Shown here piece after piece: positions 47,279 through 55,550 of a stretch of 64,000 nt of DNA. The notes under the pieces are model-generated. The model was not told the origin of the DNA and ran no database searches. It saw nothing but the letters and a program-made list of their open reading frames with translations. Each line of letters opens with the position of its first letter. The first letter of the stretch is position 1. The DNA is from Terriglobus saanensis SP1PR4 (GTDB lineage: Bacteria > Acidobacteriota > Terriglobia > Terriglobales > Acidobacteriaceae): the NCBI RefSeq assembly GCF_000179915.2, contig NC_014963.1:3100001-3164000 (forward strand). Reading direction: 5' to 3'. Made by a program: the position numbers and the translations under genes.

Positions 47279-48547
47279 CTAATGATGGAGGGCTTGGACT
47301 ATTCCGCGCCAGACGAGCACGAGGGACAGGGCCGTCACGATGATGGCGGTGGCCCAGGCGATGACGTTGAACCAGATGGAGTTGATGTAGTCGCCCATGA
47401 GTTCGCGTTTGTTGATCAGGCGGAGCATGAAGTACATAATGACTGGTAGAAGCAGGCCGTTGAGCACCTGCGACAGGATCGTGATGCGCACCAGCGGGAA
47501 GTTGGGGATCAGGACGACCGAGGCTCCCGCCACGATGAGCAGCGTGTAGAACCAGTAGAAGAACGGAGCCTGCTTCCACGTCTTGTCCAGGCCACTTTCG
47601 AATCCCATTCCCTCGCAGACGGTGTAGGCCGTGGAGAGCGGAAGGATGCTCGCAGCGAAGAGCGAGGCGTTGAAGAGTCCCGCGGCGAAGAGGATAAAGG
47701 CATAGTCGCCCGCGATGGGCCGCATGGCTTCTGCGGCGTCCGCAACCTGGTCGATTCTCCGCATGCCGTGAGTGAAGAGGGTGGCTGCGCAGACCACGAC
47801 GATGAACCAGGCTACGACGTCGGTGAAGACGGAGCCAATGATCACGTCGAGCCTTGAGGCCTTATATTGACGGACCGTAATTCCCTTCTCCACGATGGAG
47901 GACTGCAGATAGAACTGCATCCATGGCGTGATTGTGGTGCCGATGACACCGATGGTCATGTAGAGGTATTCCTGGTCGCTCCAGGCGCTGCGCGGCGGCA
48001 GCTTGATGGTCTGGACCATGGCTTCGTGCCAGTCGGGGCGGCCAAGAACACCGGCAACGATGTAAGCGAGATACACCACCGAGGCGAAGAGGAAGATCTT
48101 TTCGACGACCTTGTAATCGCCTTTGACGACGAGCGCCCAGACCAGGAAGGCGCAGACGGGGACGCTGATGTATTTCGTCAGGTGAAATAGTTGCAGCGAA
48201 CCGGCGATGCCGGAGAACTCCGCCATGACGTTGCCGAAGTTCACAAAGATGAGGAGCAGCATCACGATAAAAGTCAGGCGGAGGCCGAACTCTTCGCGGA
48301 TAAGGTCGGAGAGGCCCTTACCCGTAACCGCGCCCATACGTGCGCACATCTCCTGCACCACGATGAGGGCGAGGGTGATGGGCAGCATGGTCCAGAGGAG
48401 CGAGTAGCCGTACTGCGCGCCCGCCTGGGAATAAGTGAGGATGCCGCCTGCGTCGTTGTCGACATTGGCCGTGATGAAGCCGGGACCAAGCGCCGCGAAG
48501 ACGAGCATGATCGTAATGCGCCAGCGTTTCCAGAACGTCTGTTTCAA
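47279..48547 (-). CDS. Nramp (SLC11)-superfamily transporter with altered metal site; NRMT-like, probable Mg2+ uptake
   Basis: The product has 422 residues from a TTG start with AGGGA upstream, and about 11 membrane helices. TM1, normally DPGN, reads 'NDAGG' in 'ANVDNDAGGILTYSQAGAQ': Asp kept, Pro and Asn replaced by Ala and Gly. TM6, normally MPH(N), reads 'GTTITPWMQFY': Met replaced by Thr and His by Trp. Loss of the Asn and Met ligands argues against Mn2+/Fe2+ transport and fits the NRAMP-related Mg2+ transporters. The upstream gene encodes a PRC/MgtE-N/CBS protein. Metal specificity is inferred. Confidence 0.9.
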   Translation of the reverse strand: MKQTFWKRWRITIMLVFAALGPGFITANVDNDAGGILTYSQAGAQYGYSLLWTMLPITLALIVVQEMCARMGAVTGKGLSDLIREEFGLRLTFIVMLLLIFVNFGNVMAEFSGIAGSLQLFHLTKYISVPVCAFLVWALVVKGDYKVVEKIFLFASVVYLAYIVAGVLGRPDWHEAMVQTIKLPPRSAWSDQEYLYMTIGVIGTTITPWMQFYLQSSIVEKGITVRQYKASRLDVIIGSVFTDVVAWFIVVVCAATLFTHGMRRIDQVADAAEAMRPIAGDYAFILFAAGLFNASLFAASILPLSTAYTVCEGMGFESGLDKTWKQAPFFYWFYTLLIVAGASVVLIPNFPLVRITILSQVLNGLLLPVIMYFMLRLINKRELMGDYINSIWFNVIAWATAIIVTALSLVLVWRGIVQALHH

Positions 48548-48604
48548 ACCGTTTCCCTTCCTTGGTACGCTGGGCGTTATTTGTTCTGGAGATTTTCGCT
48601 CACG

Positions 48605-49897
48605 TTATCGCTCCGCACGCAGCAGCGCGATGACGTGTTCGGCGTGGATCACACCGGCGATCTGATGATCTTCTTCAAGTACGGGGAGAGAACGCAGGTT
48701 GTACTTGTCGAAGAGCTCCGCGACCTGCTTTCCGCTGGCGTCGAGCGCGCAGGAGACGAGGCGAGAGTCCGCAACGTTGGCGAGAGGTGTGTGCGACGAG
48801 GCCAGAAGAATGTTTGCCAGGGCAACGATGCCTTTGAGCCGGTTTTGCTCGTCGACGAGGTAGATTTCCGTGACGTTTTCCGTGTCTCCTTCGAAGGCGC
48901 GGAGGGCTTCGATGGCCGTAGCGACGTCGGCTGTGGCACTGACCTGAACGAAGTCGGTGGTCATCCGGCCTGCGGCCCAGTCGCCGGGGAACTCGAGAAG
49001 ATCTTCGACTTCCTGGCGTTCTTCAGGGTCCATCTCGCCGAGGATGGCTTCCGAGCGTTCGTCGGAGAGTTCGGAGAGCAGATCGGCGGCAGCGCCGGGG
49101 TCCATCTCTTCGACGATGCCTGCGGCGCGTTCGGAGTCCATGCTCTCGATGAGGGCCTTCTGGAGTTTGGGATCGACCTCTTCCAGGGCCTCGGCGGCGA
49201 GTTCTTCGTTGAGCGAGGTGAAGACAGCGTCGCGCTCGGCGGGGCCGAGTTCTTCGAGGATGTCCGCAATGTCCGACGGATGCATATGGGAGAGGCGGTC
49301 CTGCTCGACCTTAAGGCGGACCCGGCGGGAGGGATCGCGGTCGATCAGATCCACGAACTCCCATGGGATGACGCGGGCCTGGAAGCGATGGGCGATAGTT
49401 TCCACCGTCGACCGGGGAAGGCCTTTCAGAAGACGACGCACGGCGCCACGAATACCAACTTCGACCTCAGCGATCCGCAGGCTCCAGAGATCGGCCTGTC
49501 CGTGGGACGCCTCCCAGACGAGATCGACGTCGTTGACGCGAACAACTTTGTGACCGTGGACGTCGATGATCTGCTGGTCGAGAAGATCTTTTTCGAGAAA
49601 AACGACACGCTCGGGGAGGTTGAGTTCGCTACTCCCGGCTCCACTTCTCAGTAGCAGAGGTTCTTTGGAGGAAGGGACAACATCCAGGATAGAGACGACC
49701 GGCAGCATGTGCGCCGTAACCGTCGCAGGTGCGGCTAAAGCCAGGTAAGCAACACAGTTACCTGTGACCGAGGGATCCACAAGGAGCTCACGGACATAGC
49801 CCAGCCGACGGCCATCGGCGGCGACGACAGAGCGGCCGATAAGGGCACTGAGGCTGGTGGCGAGGGTGGTGAGTCCGGACATCGTATCTGTTGTCAC
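48605..49897 (-). CDS. Soluble PRC-barrel/MgtE-N/CBS protein lacking the MgtE channel, probable metal-sensing partner of the Nramp-like transporter
   Basis: The product has 430 residues from a GTG start with AAGGA upstream. Two PRC-barrel-like segments (about 19-75 and 104-150) are followed by an MgtE-N superhelix (about 165-300: 'HPSDIADILEELGPAER', 'LQKALIESMDSERAAGIVEE', 'DPGAAADLLSELSDERSE') and a CBS pair (about 310-430: 'RMTTDFVQVSATADVATAIE', 'RSLPVLEEDHQIAGVI'). No membrane helix is seen after the CBS domains, so the MgtE pore is absent. The N and CBS domains sense Mg2+ in MgtE. The Nramp-like gene starts 57 bp downstream on the same strand. Confidence 0.9.
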   Translation of the reverse strand: MTTDTMSGLTTLATSLSALIGRSVVAADGRRLGYVRELLVDPSVTGNCVAYLALAAPATVTAHMLPVVSILDVVPSSKEPLLLRSGAGSSELNLPERVVFLEKDLLDQQIIDVHGHKVVRVNDVDLVWEASHGQADLWSLRIAEVEVGIRGAVRRLLKGLPRSTVETIAHRFQARVIPWEFVDLIDRDPSRRVRLKVEQDRLSHMHPSDIADILEELGPAERDAVFTSLNEELAAEALEEVDPKLQKALIESMDSERAAGIVEEMDPGAAADLLSELSDERSEAILGEMDPEERQEVEDLLEFPGDWAAGRMTTDFVQVSATADVATAIEALRAFEGDTENVTEIYLVDEQNRLKGIVALANILLASSHTPLANVADSRLVSCALDASGKQVAELFDKYNLRSLPVLEEDHQIAGVIHAEHVIALLRAER

Positions 49898-50050
49898 CCC
49901 CTTTCCTTGAGTCTACTCAGTGTGCCCGGAAGAGGCGAGTTCGTGCAGTGGTTCCTTGACATTGGCCGTAACGCAAAGCACACTGCGAATACCAAGAGAA
50001 ACACGCCTAAGTGGAGACGATTGGCCGATTCCATCACAAGCCGCATCGAA

Positions 50051-50461
50051 ATGACTCTTGATTCGACCCTGGAGAGCGTGTCCAAAGTCGAGCAGGAGGC
50101 GGAGCATTTTGCGGAACGCGCGGGTTTCGACCCGGATGAAGTTCCTCATATCGCCATGGCGGTTCGTGAATGCGCCATCAATGCGGTCATGCATGGGAAC
50201 GCCTATAGCGAAACGAAGAAATTCCACGTTTCGTTTGCCATGGAGGAAGATCTGATGAAGATCGTCGTCTCCGACTCAGGACAGGGCGTGGATCTTGAGT
50301 CGCTTCCGGACCCTCTTGCACCGGAGAATATTCTTCGCGGAAGCGGGCGCGGTATCTTTTTGGTCAAGGCGTTCATGGATGACGTACACTTCCGCAAGCT
50401 GGACCCCGGAACAGAAGTGACGCTGATCAAGCGTCGCACTGCAGAAAACGCAAGTCACTAG
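50051..50461 (+). CDS. RsbW-like anti-sigma factor/serine kinase (HATPase fold)
   Basis: The product has 136 residues from ATG 50051; TTG 50021 with a GGAGA upstream is a real alternative, and the frame is open to 49907. 'STLESVSKVEQEAEHFAERA' then 'IAMAVRECAINAVMHGNAY' (N box) and 'VSDSGQGVDLESLPDP', 'RGSGRGIFLVKAFMD' mark the GHKL kinase fold. It would bind a sigma factor or phosphorylate the antagonist encoded 57 bp downstream. No sigma factor gene is adjacent. Confidence 0.9.
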   Translation: MTLDSTLESVSKVEQEAEHFAERAGFDPDEVPHIAMAVRECAINAVMHGNAYSETKKFHVSFAMEEDLMKIVVSDSGQGVDLESLPDPLAPENILRGSGRGIFLVKAFMDDVHFRKLDPGTEVTLIKRRTAENASH

Positions 50462-50517
50462 AGCGGCGAGAAACACCGCCAATACAATTTGAGAACAAAA
50501 CCAGGAGGATGACGATA

Positions 50518-50865
50518 GTGAGCATGAAGGTGAATACGCGACAGGTAGACGGGATCACGGTCCTTGATTTGAGCGGGCGCATTACACTGGGCGAAGGCAG
50601 CGTCACGCTGCGGGATGCCATCCGCGACCTGATCAACAAAGGCCAGAAGAGCATTCTGCTGAATCTGGGCGATGTGAGCTATCTGGATAGCTCAGGCCTG
50701 GGCGAACTAGTGACGGCCTACACGAGTGTGAAGAACTCCGGCGGCGAGTTGAAGCTCCTCAACCTGACCAAGAAGGTTCAGGACCTTTTGCAGATCACGA
50801 AGCTGTACACCGTGTTCGATGTGAAGGACGACGAAGCAAGCGCCATCTCCTCTTTCACGAAGTAA
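50518..50865 (+). CDS. Anti-sigma factor antagonist (RsbV/SpoIIAA-like STAS protein)
   Basis: The product has 115 residues from GTG 50518, chosen because AGGAGG (50503-50508) is 9 nt upstream; ATG 50509 is too close and ATG 50524 too far. The STAS fold has 'GITVLDLSGRITLGEGS', and the phospho-acceptor Ser in 'LGDVSYLDSSGLGELV'. It is the partner of the RsbW-like kinase in the preceding gene. A strong terminator follows. Confidence 0.93.
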   Translation: MSMKVNTRQVDGITVLDLSGRITLGEGSVTLRDAIRDLINKGQKSILLNLGDVSYLDSSGLGELVTAYTSVKNSGGELKLLNLTKKVQDLLQITKLYTVFDVKDDEASAISSFTK

Positions 50866-50878
50866 GATCTCAAAAACG

Positions 50879-50910
50879 AAGGGCCGCCGCGAAGGTTCGC
50901 GGCGGCCCTT
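50879..50910. terminator. Strong bidirectional terminator between the RsbV-like and LemA genes
   Basis: A perfect 15-bp stem AAGGGCCGCCGCGAA / TTCGCGGCGGCCCTT with a 2-nt loop (probably opened to 4), flanked by A- and T-rich sequence on both sides. It serves both convergent genes. Confidence 0.9.
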
Positions 50911-50922
50911 TTCATTGCTTTT

Positions 50923-51504
50923 TTACTTATTGAAATCGACGGAAGGTGCGGTCTTGGCTCCGGGATCGGCCTGGTAGTAGCCAGTGCGAGGATGATAGCC
51001 AGCCATGTTGGCCCAGATGCTTGCCGGGAACTGGCCGATGTAGACGTTGTAGTCTTCGATGGCCTTGTTGTAGCCGCGACGGGCTACGGCGATGCGGTTC
51101 TCGGTGCCAGCCAACTCATCTTCGAGACGGAGGAACTGACCGTTGCTCTTAAGATCGGGGTACGTCTCCTGCATGCGCGTGAGCGGCAAGAGGGCAACGG
51201 AGAGGCGATCGTTCGCGGCGAGCTTTTCGTCCGGGGTCTTCGCGGTCAGGAGGCCTGCGCGCGCATTTGCGATGGCCGTGAAGACAGCGAGTTCCTGCTT
51301 GGCGTAACCCTTGACCGTCGCGACCAGGTTGGGAATAAGGTCGGCGCGGCGCTGAAGGTTGACGTCAATCTCGGAGAACGCTGCGGTGACTGCCTGGTCC
51401 TTCTGGACCATGGTGTTCTTCGCAGAGATGTAGCTTCCGCCGATGAAGACCGCGCCGATCAGAAGAACTGCAACTAGACCTAAACCTATCCAAAGACCTT
51501 TCAT
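50923..51504 (-). CDS. LemA family membrane-anchored protein
   Basis: The product has 193 residues from ATG 51504 ('MKGLWIGLGLVAVLLIGAVF', N-terminal anchor); the frame is open to 51552 but the family starts at the anchor. The LemA signature 'VNLQRRADLIPNLVATVKGY' followed by 'AKQELAVFTAIANARAG', and 'YNKAIEDYNVYIGQFPASIW', are clear. Function is unknown; LemA proteins often pair with TPM-domain (YgcG) proteins, as here. Confidence 0.94.
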   Translation of the reverse strand: MKGLWIGLGLVAVLLIGAVFIGGSYISAKNTMVQKDQAVTAAFSEIDVNLQRRADLIPNLVATVKGYAKQELAVFTAIANARAGLLTAKTPDEKLAANDRLSVALLPLTRMQETYPDLKSNGQFLRLEDELAGTENRIAVARRGYNKAIEDYNVYIGQFPASIWANMAGYHPRTGYYQADPGAKTAPSVDFNK

Positions 51505-51582
51505 AGTTCCTCGCTGTTCATTTGTACTGCCTTCGATCACTTGTTGTGGCATTTTTTCGCCTCCAATTTCAAAATTCGATTG

Positions 51583-52431
51583 CTACCAGTTGCCGCTCGC
51601 TCCGCCACCGCCGGACTCTCCGCCGCCGCCACCGCCAAAGCCGCCACCTTCGTTATCTCCTCCGTCGCCCCCGCCAAAACCGCCACGGCCTCCTCCGCCG
51701 AGCAGGTTGCCGAGGATCATTCCGGTAAGGAATCCACCGATTCCGCTGCCACCGCCGGGTCCACCTCCTCCGCCGCCGCGACGGCGAAAGACGAGGAAGA
51801 GGATCAAGATGACGAAGAGGATACCGAAGATGCGGATACCTGCAGGAAGTGGACCAGGATCCTGCGTCCGCACGGGCTGGCGATGATACTGGTGCACAGG
51901 CGAGGTAATAGTCACATTAGCGTCTGCTGCAATGACCGAGCCGACACCGTGGACAGCCGTCTGGATGGCCTGGTCGTACTGGGCCTGCTTCAGTAGCGGC
52001 ACCATTTCGCGGCCGATATCGCCGACCTTGGCATCGTTGAGAATGCCTTCGAGTCCGAAACCGACTTCGAAGCGGTACTTGTGGTCCATGGAGACGACGA
52101 TGAGAACGCCACGATTGGTGCCCTTGGTGCCGACCTTCCACTTGGCAAAGAGCTCATTGGCGAACTGGTCGATCGGCTCGTCGTTATCGATGGTTTTGAG
52201 GATCGCCGTAAAGACCTGCGCGTGGGCCTTCTGCTCAAGCTGGGCGCAGTAGGATTCGAGATCGCTCTTGGTTGTGGCGGAGAGAACGCTGGCGTTATCT
52301 GTGACGTAGCCCGTAGGCTGCGCGGGCATGGAAGCCACTGTCTCAGAAAAAGCGAAGCCTGATGCTGCAAGGAAGCAGCTTACGAGGAGAAAAAACTTCA
52401 TGGCCACGCGGGCGCGGGGTACGTACATCAT
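51583..52431 (-). CDS. TPM-domain membrane protein with Gly-rich C-terminus (YgcG-like)
   Basis: The product has 282 residues from 52431; ATG 52401 (MKFFLLVSCF) is an alternative that starts directly at the signal peptide. The TPM domain (about 40-170) has 'GYVTDNASVLSATTKSDLES', 'GTNRGVLIVVSMDHKYRFEV' and 'GLEGILNDAKVGDIGREMV'. One membrane helix ('RIFGILFVILILFLVF') and a Gly/Ser-rich tail that ends 'GGASGNW' follow. TPM/LemA pairs are common in many phyla with an unclear envelope or repair role. The LemA gene starts 78 bp downstream. Confidence 0.92.
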   Translation of the reverse strand: MMYVPRARVAMKFFLLVSCFLAASGFAFSETVASMPAQPTGYVTDNASVLSATTKSDLESYCAQLEQKAHAQVFTAILKTIDNDEPIDQFANELFAKWKVGTKGTNRGVLIVVSMDHKYRFEVGFGLEGILNDAKVGDIGREMVPLLKQAQYDQAIQTAVHGVGSVIAADANVTITSPVHQYHRQPVRTQDPGPLPAGIRIFGILFVILILFLVFRRRGGGGGGPGGGSGIGGFLTGMILGNLLGGGGRGGFGGGDGGDNEGGGFGGGGGGESGGGGASGNW

Positions 52432-52474
52432 GGTCGATTCTACGCTCCGTTGATGCGATTCGTTCCAAAACAAG

Positions 52475-52502
52475 AAAACGCGGGCTCAAGTGCCCGCGTT
52501 TT
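52475..52502 (-). terminator. Terminator after the DUF4142 gene
   Basis: AAAACGCGGGC / GCCCGCGTTTT with loop TCAAGT; on the minus strand the stem is followed by further T. It separates the DUF4142 gene from the TPM-LemA genes on the same strand. Confidence 0.85.
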
Positions 52503-52525
52503 TCTGCTTTGGGAACGGAGAAGCT

Positions 52526-53182
52526 TTACATGGAGGGTGTGGGAACGGAGTGCGCCTTGGCAAGGATGTCGATATGACCGGTGTGACGGGCGACGACCTT
52601 GGTGGCCTCGTCCAGGTTCGCCTTGAGGTCATTGTTGTCGGTGGCGCGCTGCTCAAATTCAAATTCCTTGAGGTCTTTGTGGTGAGCCATCACCATAGCG
52701 CTGATGTACTCCTTTTCAAAGTCATCGCCGGAGAGCGCGTTCAGCTTGTCGAGCTCCGCCAAATGCTCTTTATTGAGCGTTTTTGGGGCTGTGACGCCGT
52801 ATTGCTCGGCGAAGGGTTCCATCTTCTGCATGAGCGTCGTGTGGTCACGCACCATGCGGTCGGCGAACTTCTTTACATCTTCAGAGGTGGCTTTTTGCTG
52901 GGCTACCTGCGAAAACTGGATCTCGGTCATGCCACCCTCGGTGGCTTTGCGGAGGAACATCTTATCGCGCGCCTGGTTGGCCGCTGCTCCCGGAGCCGAT
53001 GGCTCGGTGATTGACCCCGCTGCCTGCTGTCCGCCGGAGGTTGATGTGGGCTGTTGCTGGGTAGAGGTCCCTGTGGGCTGCTGAGGCATGGTGTTCTGCA
53101 GATTCGATTGTGCAGTTGCACCTGACGCGATGATTCCTGCGACAAAGGCGCAGCTTGTAAGAAGCTTTTTGTGAACGTTCAT
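52526..53182 (-). CDS. DUF4142 family secreted protein (ferritin-like four-helix fold)
   Basis: The product has 218 residues from ATG 53182 (MNVHKKLLTSCAFVAG), with GGAGA upstream. The frame is open to 53368, but the real start begins the signal peptide. Residues about 30-68 are Gln/Thr/Ser-rich. The DUF4142 domain follows: 'RDKMFLRKATEGGMTEIQFS', 'FADRMVRDHTTLMQKM', 'ISAMVMAHHKDLKEFE' and 'ATKVVARHTGHIDIL'. Members are periplasmic and sometimes stress-induced; the function is unproven. Confidence 0.9.
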   Translation of the reverse strand: MNVHKKLLTSCAFVAGIIASGATAQSNLQNTMPQQPTGTSTQQQPTSTSGGQQAAGSITEPSAPGAAANQARDKMFLRKATEGGMTEIQFSQVAQQKATSEDVKKFADRMVRDHTTLMQKMEPFAEQYGVTAPKTLNKEHLAELDKLNALSGDDFEKEYISAMVMAHHKDLKEFEFEQRATDNNDLKANLDEATKVVARHTGHIDILAKAHSVPTPSM

Positions 53183-53323
53183 TTTTCGGGTCTCCAAAGG
53201 CCTACAAATGGTTAGGGTGGATACGACGCGCAAGGGTTGCTCACAATACGGTTCACACTCGGGTGCATGGCATGACTTGTATCCTGTTATGGACGCTGTG
53301 AATCTTTCGGCGATGGAGAATGC

Positions 53324-55426
53324 ATGGAGTTGAAGACAGTAGAACCGGTAGCGCGCCGCGAACCCCATCCTACGCCTCTACACGGGCAGATCCTGGAAGA
53401 CGATTATTTCTGGTTGCGCGAAAAGAAGTCGGCTGAGGTGATCGCGTATCTGGAAGCGGAGAACGCATACACGGCGGCTTATCTTGGGCAGACGCTTCCC
53501 TTGCAGGACAAGCTTTACACGGAGATGCTGTCGCATATCAAAGAGACGGACACCAGCCTGCCCGTGCCGGATGGCGAGTGGTTCTATTACACCCATACGA
53601 TTGCCGGAAAACAATATGGCGTTCACTGCCGCAAGGCCGCCGCGACAGACGCACCTCTACATATCGATGAACTCGCTCCGGAAGAGGTGCTTCTGGACGT
53701 CAATGCACTGGCCGAGGGCAAGGTCTTCATGTCTCTCGGGGCGTTCACGATGAGCCCGGATGCAAGCCTGCTGGCATATACGACGGACACGACGGGTTTC
53801 CGGCAGTACGACCTGCATTTGAAAAACCTGAATACAGGCGAGACCCTGCCCGATACGGCCCAGAGGGTCGGGTCGGTGACATGGTCTGCCGATGGGGTTT
53901 TTCTCTTCTACACGGTGGAAGATGAGCAGACGAAACGGCAGTACAGGCTCTACCGCCACCGCGTGGGGCGGCCACAGAGCGAAGATGTGCTGGTGTACGA
54001 AGAAGCGGATGAGCGCTTCAATCTTGGTGTGGGCAGGACACGCGACCGGAAGTATCTGCTGCTGGAAGCCGGAAGCCATACGACCTCCGAGGTGCATTTT
54101 CTCCGTAGTGACGATCCCGAAGGAGAGTTTGTCCTGATCGCGCCACGTGTCGGCGACCAGGAGTACACGGTCGATCACCGAGACGGTGTCTTTTATCTGC
54201 GCGTGAACGATACGGGGAAGAACTTTCGCGTGGTGACGGCGAAGGTCGAAGCTGCTGGACGGGAGCATTGGACCGAACTGCTGCCCCATCGCGAAGATGT
54301 GGTTTTGGACGATTTCAATGTCTTTCAAAAGTTTGCGGTGAGTACGGAGAAGGTCGAGGGGCTGGACAAGCTGCGGATCTTTAATTTCGAGGATTTTGAG
54401 GGTGCGAAGCTCTCAGGCGATGCGCGCGAGGTGACGTTTCCGGAACCGAGTTATTCGGCAGGCCTGCATGCCAACCGTATCTTCGATACGCCGAGCTTTC
54501 GTTACAGCTACCAATCGCTGGTCTCGCCCGCTTCGGTCTTTGAATACGACGTCGCAACCGGTGCGAGCACGCTACTGAAGCAGCAGGAGGTTCCGGGCGG
54601 TTTCGATCGGACGTTATATGCTGCGGAGCGCGTCTGGGCGGTAGCGAAGGACGGTGTAAAGGTGCCGGTTTCGCTGGTGTATCGGCGCGATAGCTTTCAC
54701 AAGGATGGGACGAATCCGCTCTACATTTACGGATACGGCTCGTATGGATATCCGCTGCCGGTGGGATTTGGGACGAACCGCTTGTCGCTGCTGGACCGTG
54801 GATTCGTCATGGCCTATGCCCACATTCGTGGCGGCGGCGACTTGGGTGATGCCTGGCATGACGCGGGCAAGATGATGGTAAAGAAGACTACGTTTACGGA
54901 CTTTGTGGATGTGACCGAGCATCTACTGGCTGAGGGCTACGGCGACCGCACGAAGGTCGTGATCGAAGGCGGAAGTGCGGGTGGGTTGTTGATGGGTGCA
55001 GTCGTGAATCTGCGGCCTGACCTGTTTCAGATCGTCCTGTCGCACGTTCCCTTCGTGGACGTGATGAATACGATGCTGGACGATTCCCTTCCCCTGACGG
55101 TTGCCGAGTACGAGGAGTGGGGCAATCCGAATGAGGCGGAGGCGTTTGCGTATATGCGGAGCTATTCGCCTTACGACAATCTCGAGCCTAATGATTATCC
55201 GGCGATGCTGGTGAAGACGAGCCTGAATGACTCGCAGGTGATGTATTGGGAGCCTGCGAAGTATGTGGCGAAGTTGCGGACGTTGAAGACGAATCCTGAG
55301 GTGCCGTTGTTGCTGCACGTCAATATGGACGCGGGCCATGGCGGGGCTTCTGGTCGGTATGACTATTTGAAGGAGATTGCTATGGATTATGCGTTCGTGT
55401 TGACGGAGTTGGGGATTGGGTTATGA
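53324..55426 (+). CDS. ptrB: Oligopeptidase B (prolyl oligopeptidase family S9A)
   Basis: The product has 700 residues from ATG 53324 with GGAG 6 nt upstream. An N-terminal beta-propeller domain with 'FWLREKKSAEVIAYLEAENA' is followed by the alpha/beta-hydrolase domain: 'YIYGYGSYGYPLP', catalytic Ser in 'VVIEGGSAGGLLMGAVVNL', Asp in 'SLNDSQVMYWEPAKYV' and His in 'DAGHGGASGRYDYLKEIA'. These match oligopeptidase B, which cuts short peptides after Arg/Lys in the cytoplasm or periplasm. No signal peptide is visible. It is followed by REP-like copy 3. Confidence 0.95.
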   Translation: MELKTVEPVARREPHPTPLHGQILEDDYFWLREKKSAEVIAYLEAENAYTAAYLGQTLPLQDKLYTEMLSHIKETDTSLPVPDGEWFYYTHTIAGKQYGVHCRKAAATDAPLHIDELAPEEVLLDVNALAEGKVFMSLGAFTMSPDASLLAYTTDTTGFRQYDLHLKNLNTGETLPDTAQRVGSVTWSADGVFLFYTVEDEQTKRQYRLYRHRVGRPQSEDVLVYEEADERFNLGVGRTRDRKYLLLEAGSHTTSEVHFLRSDDPEGEFVLIAPRVGDQEYTVDHRDGVFYLRVNDTGKNFRVVTAKVEAAGREHWTELLPHREDVVLDDFNVFQKFAVSTEKVEGLDKLRIFNFEDFEGAKLSGDAREVTFPEPSYSAGLHANRIFDTPSFRYSYQSLVSPASVFEYDVATGASTLLKQQEVPGGFDRTLYAAERVWAVAKDGVKVPVSLVYRRDSFHKDGTNPLYIYGYGSYGYPLPVGFGTNRLSLLDRGFVMAYAHIRGGGDLGDAWHDAGKMMVKKTTFTDFVDVTEHLLAEGYGDRTKVVIEGGSAGGLLMGAVVNLRPDLFQIVLSHVPFVDVMNTMLDDSLPLTVAEYEEWGNPNEAEAFAYMRSYSPYDNLEPNDYPAMLVKTSLNDSQVMYWEPAKYVAKLRTLKTNPEVPLLLHVNMDAGHGGASGRYDYLKEIAMDYAFVLTELGIGL

Positions 55427-55480
55427 GAGGGCTGTTTTCTGGTGGTTCGGGGATCTGCTGTTGTTGTCCTGACAGATCAG

Positions 55481-55537
55481 GTTTGTGCGCTCTGCGCGAC
55501 CCCACCCTTCGCGATAAAGCCGCGAAGAATGGGGCAC
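55481..55537 (+). repeat. REP-like repeat, copy 3 (block A only)
   Basis: It starts GTTTGTGCGCTCTGCGCGA and continues CCCCACCCTTCGCG ... CGCGAAGAATGGGGCAC. Compared with copy 2 both stem arms have lost one T or A, so the pairing is kept. No block B precedes it. It lies between the convergent oligopeptidase and ABC exporter genes. Confidence 0.88.
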
Positions 55538-55550
55538 GGGTGGATCTGAT

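Noticed and set aside
47061-47579. Small ORFs over the intergenic repeats (also near 57800-58138 and 20393-20686) that contain 'KGWGRAERTN'-like peptides
   Set aside because: They are translations of the REP-like elements, lack conserved context, and the repeat explains their similarity.
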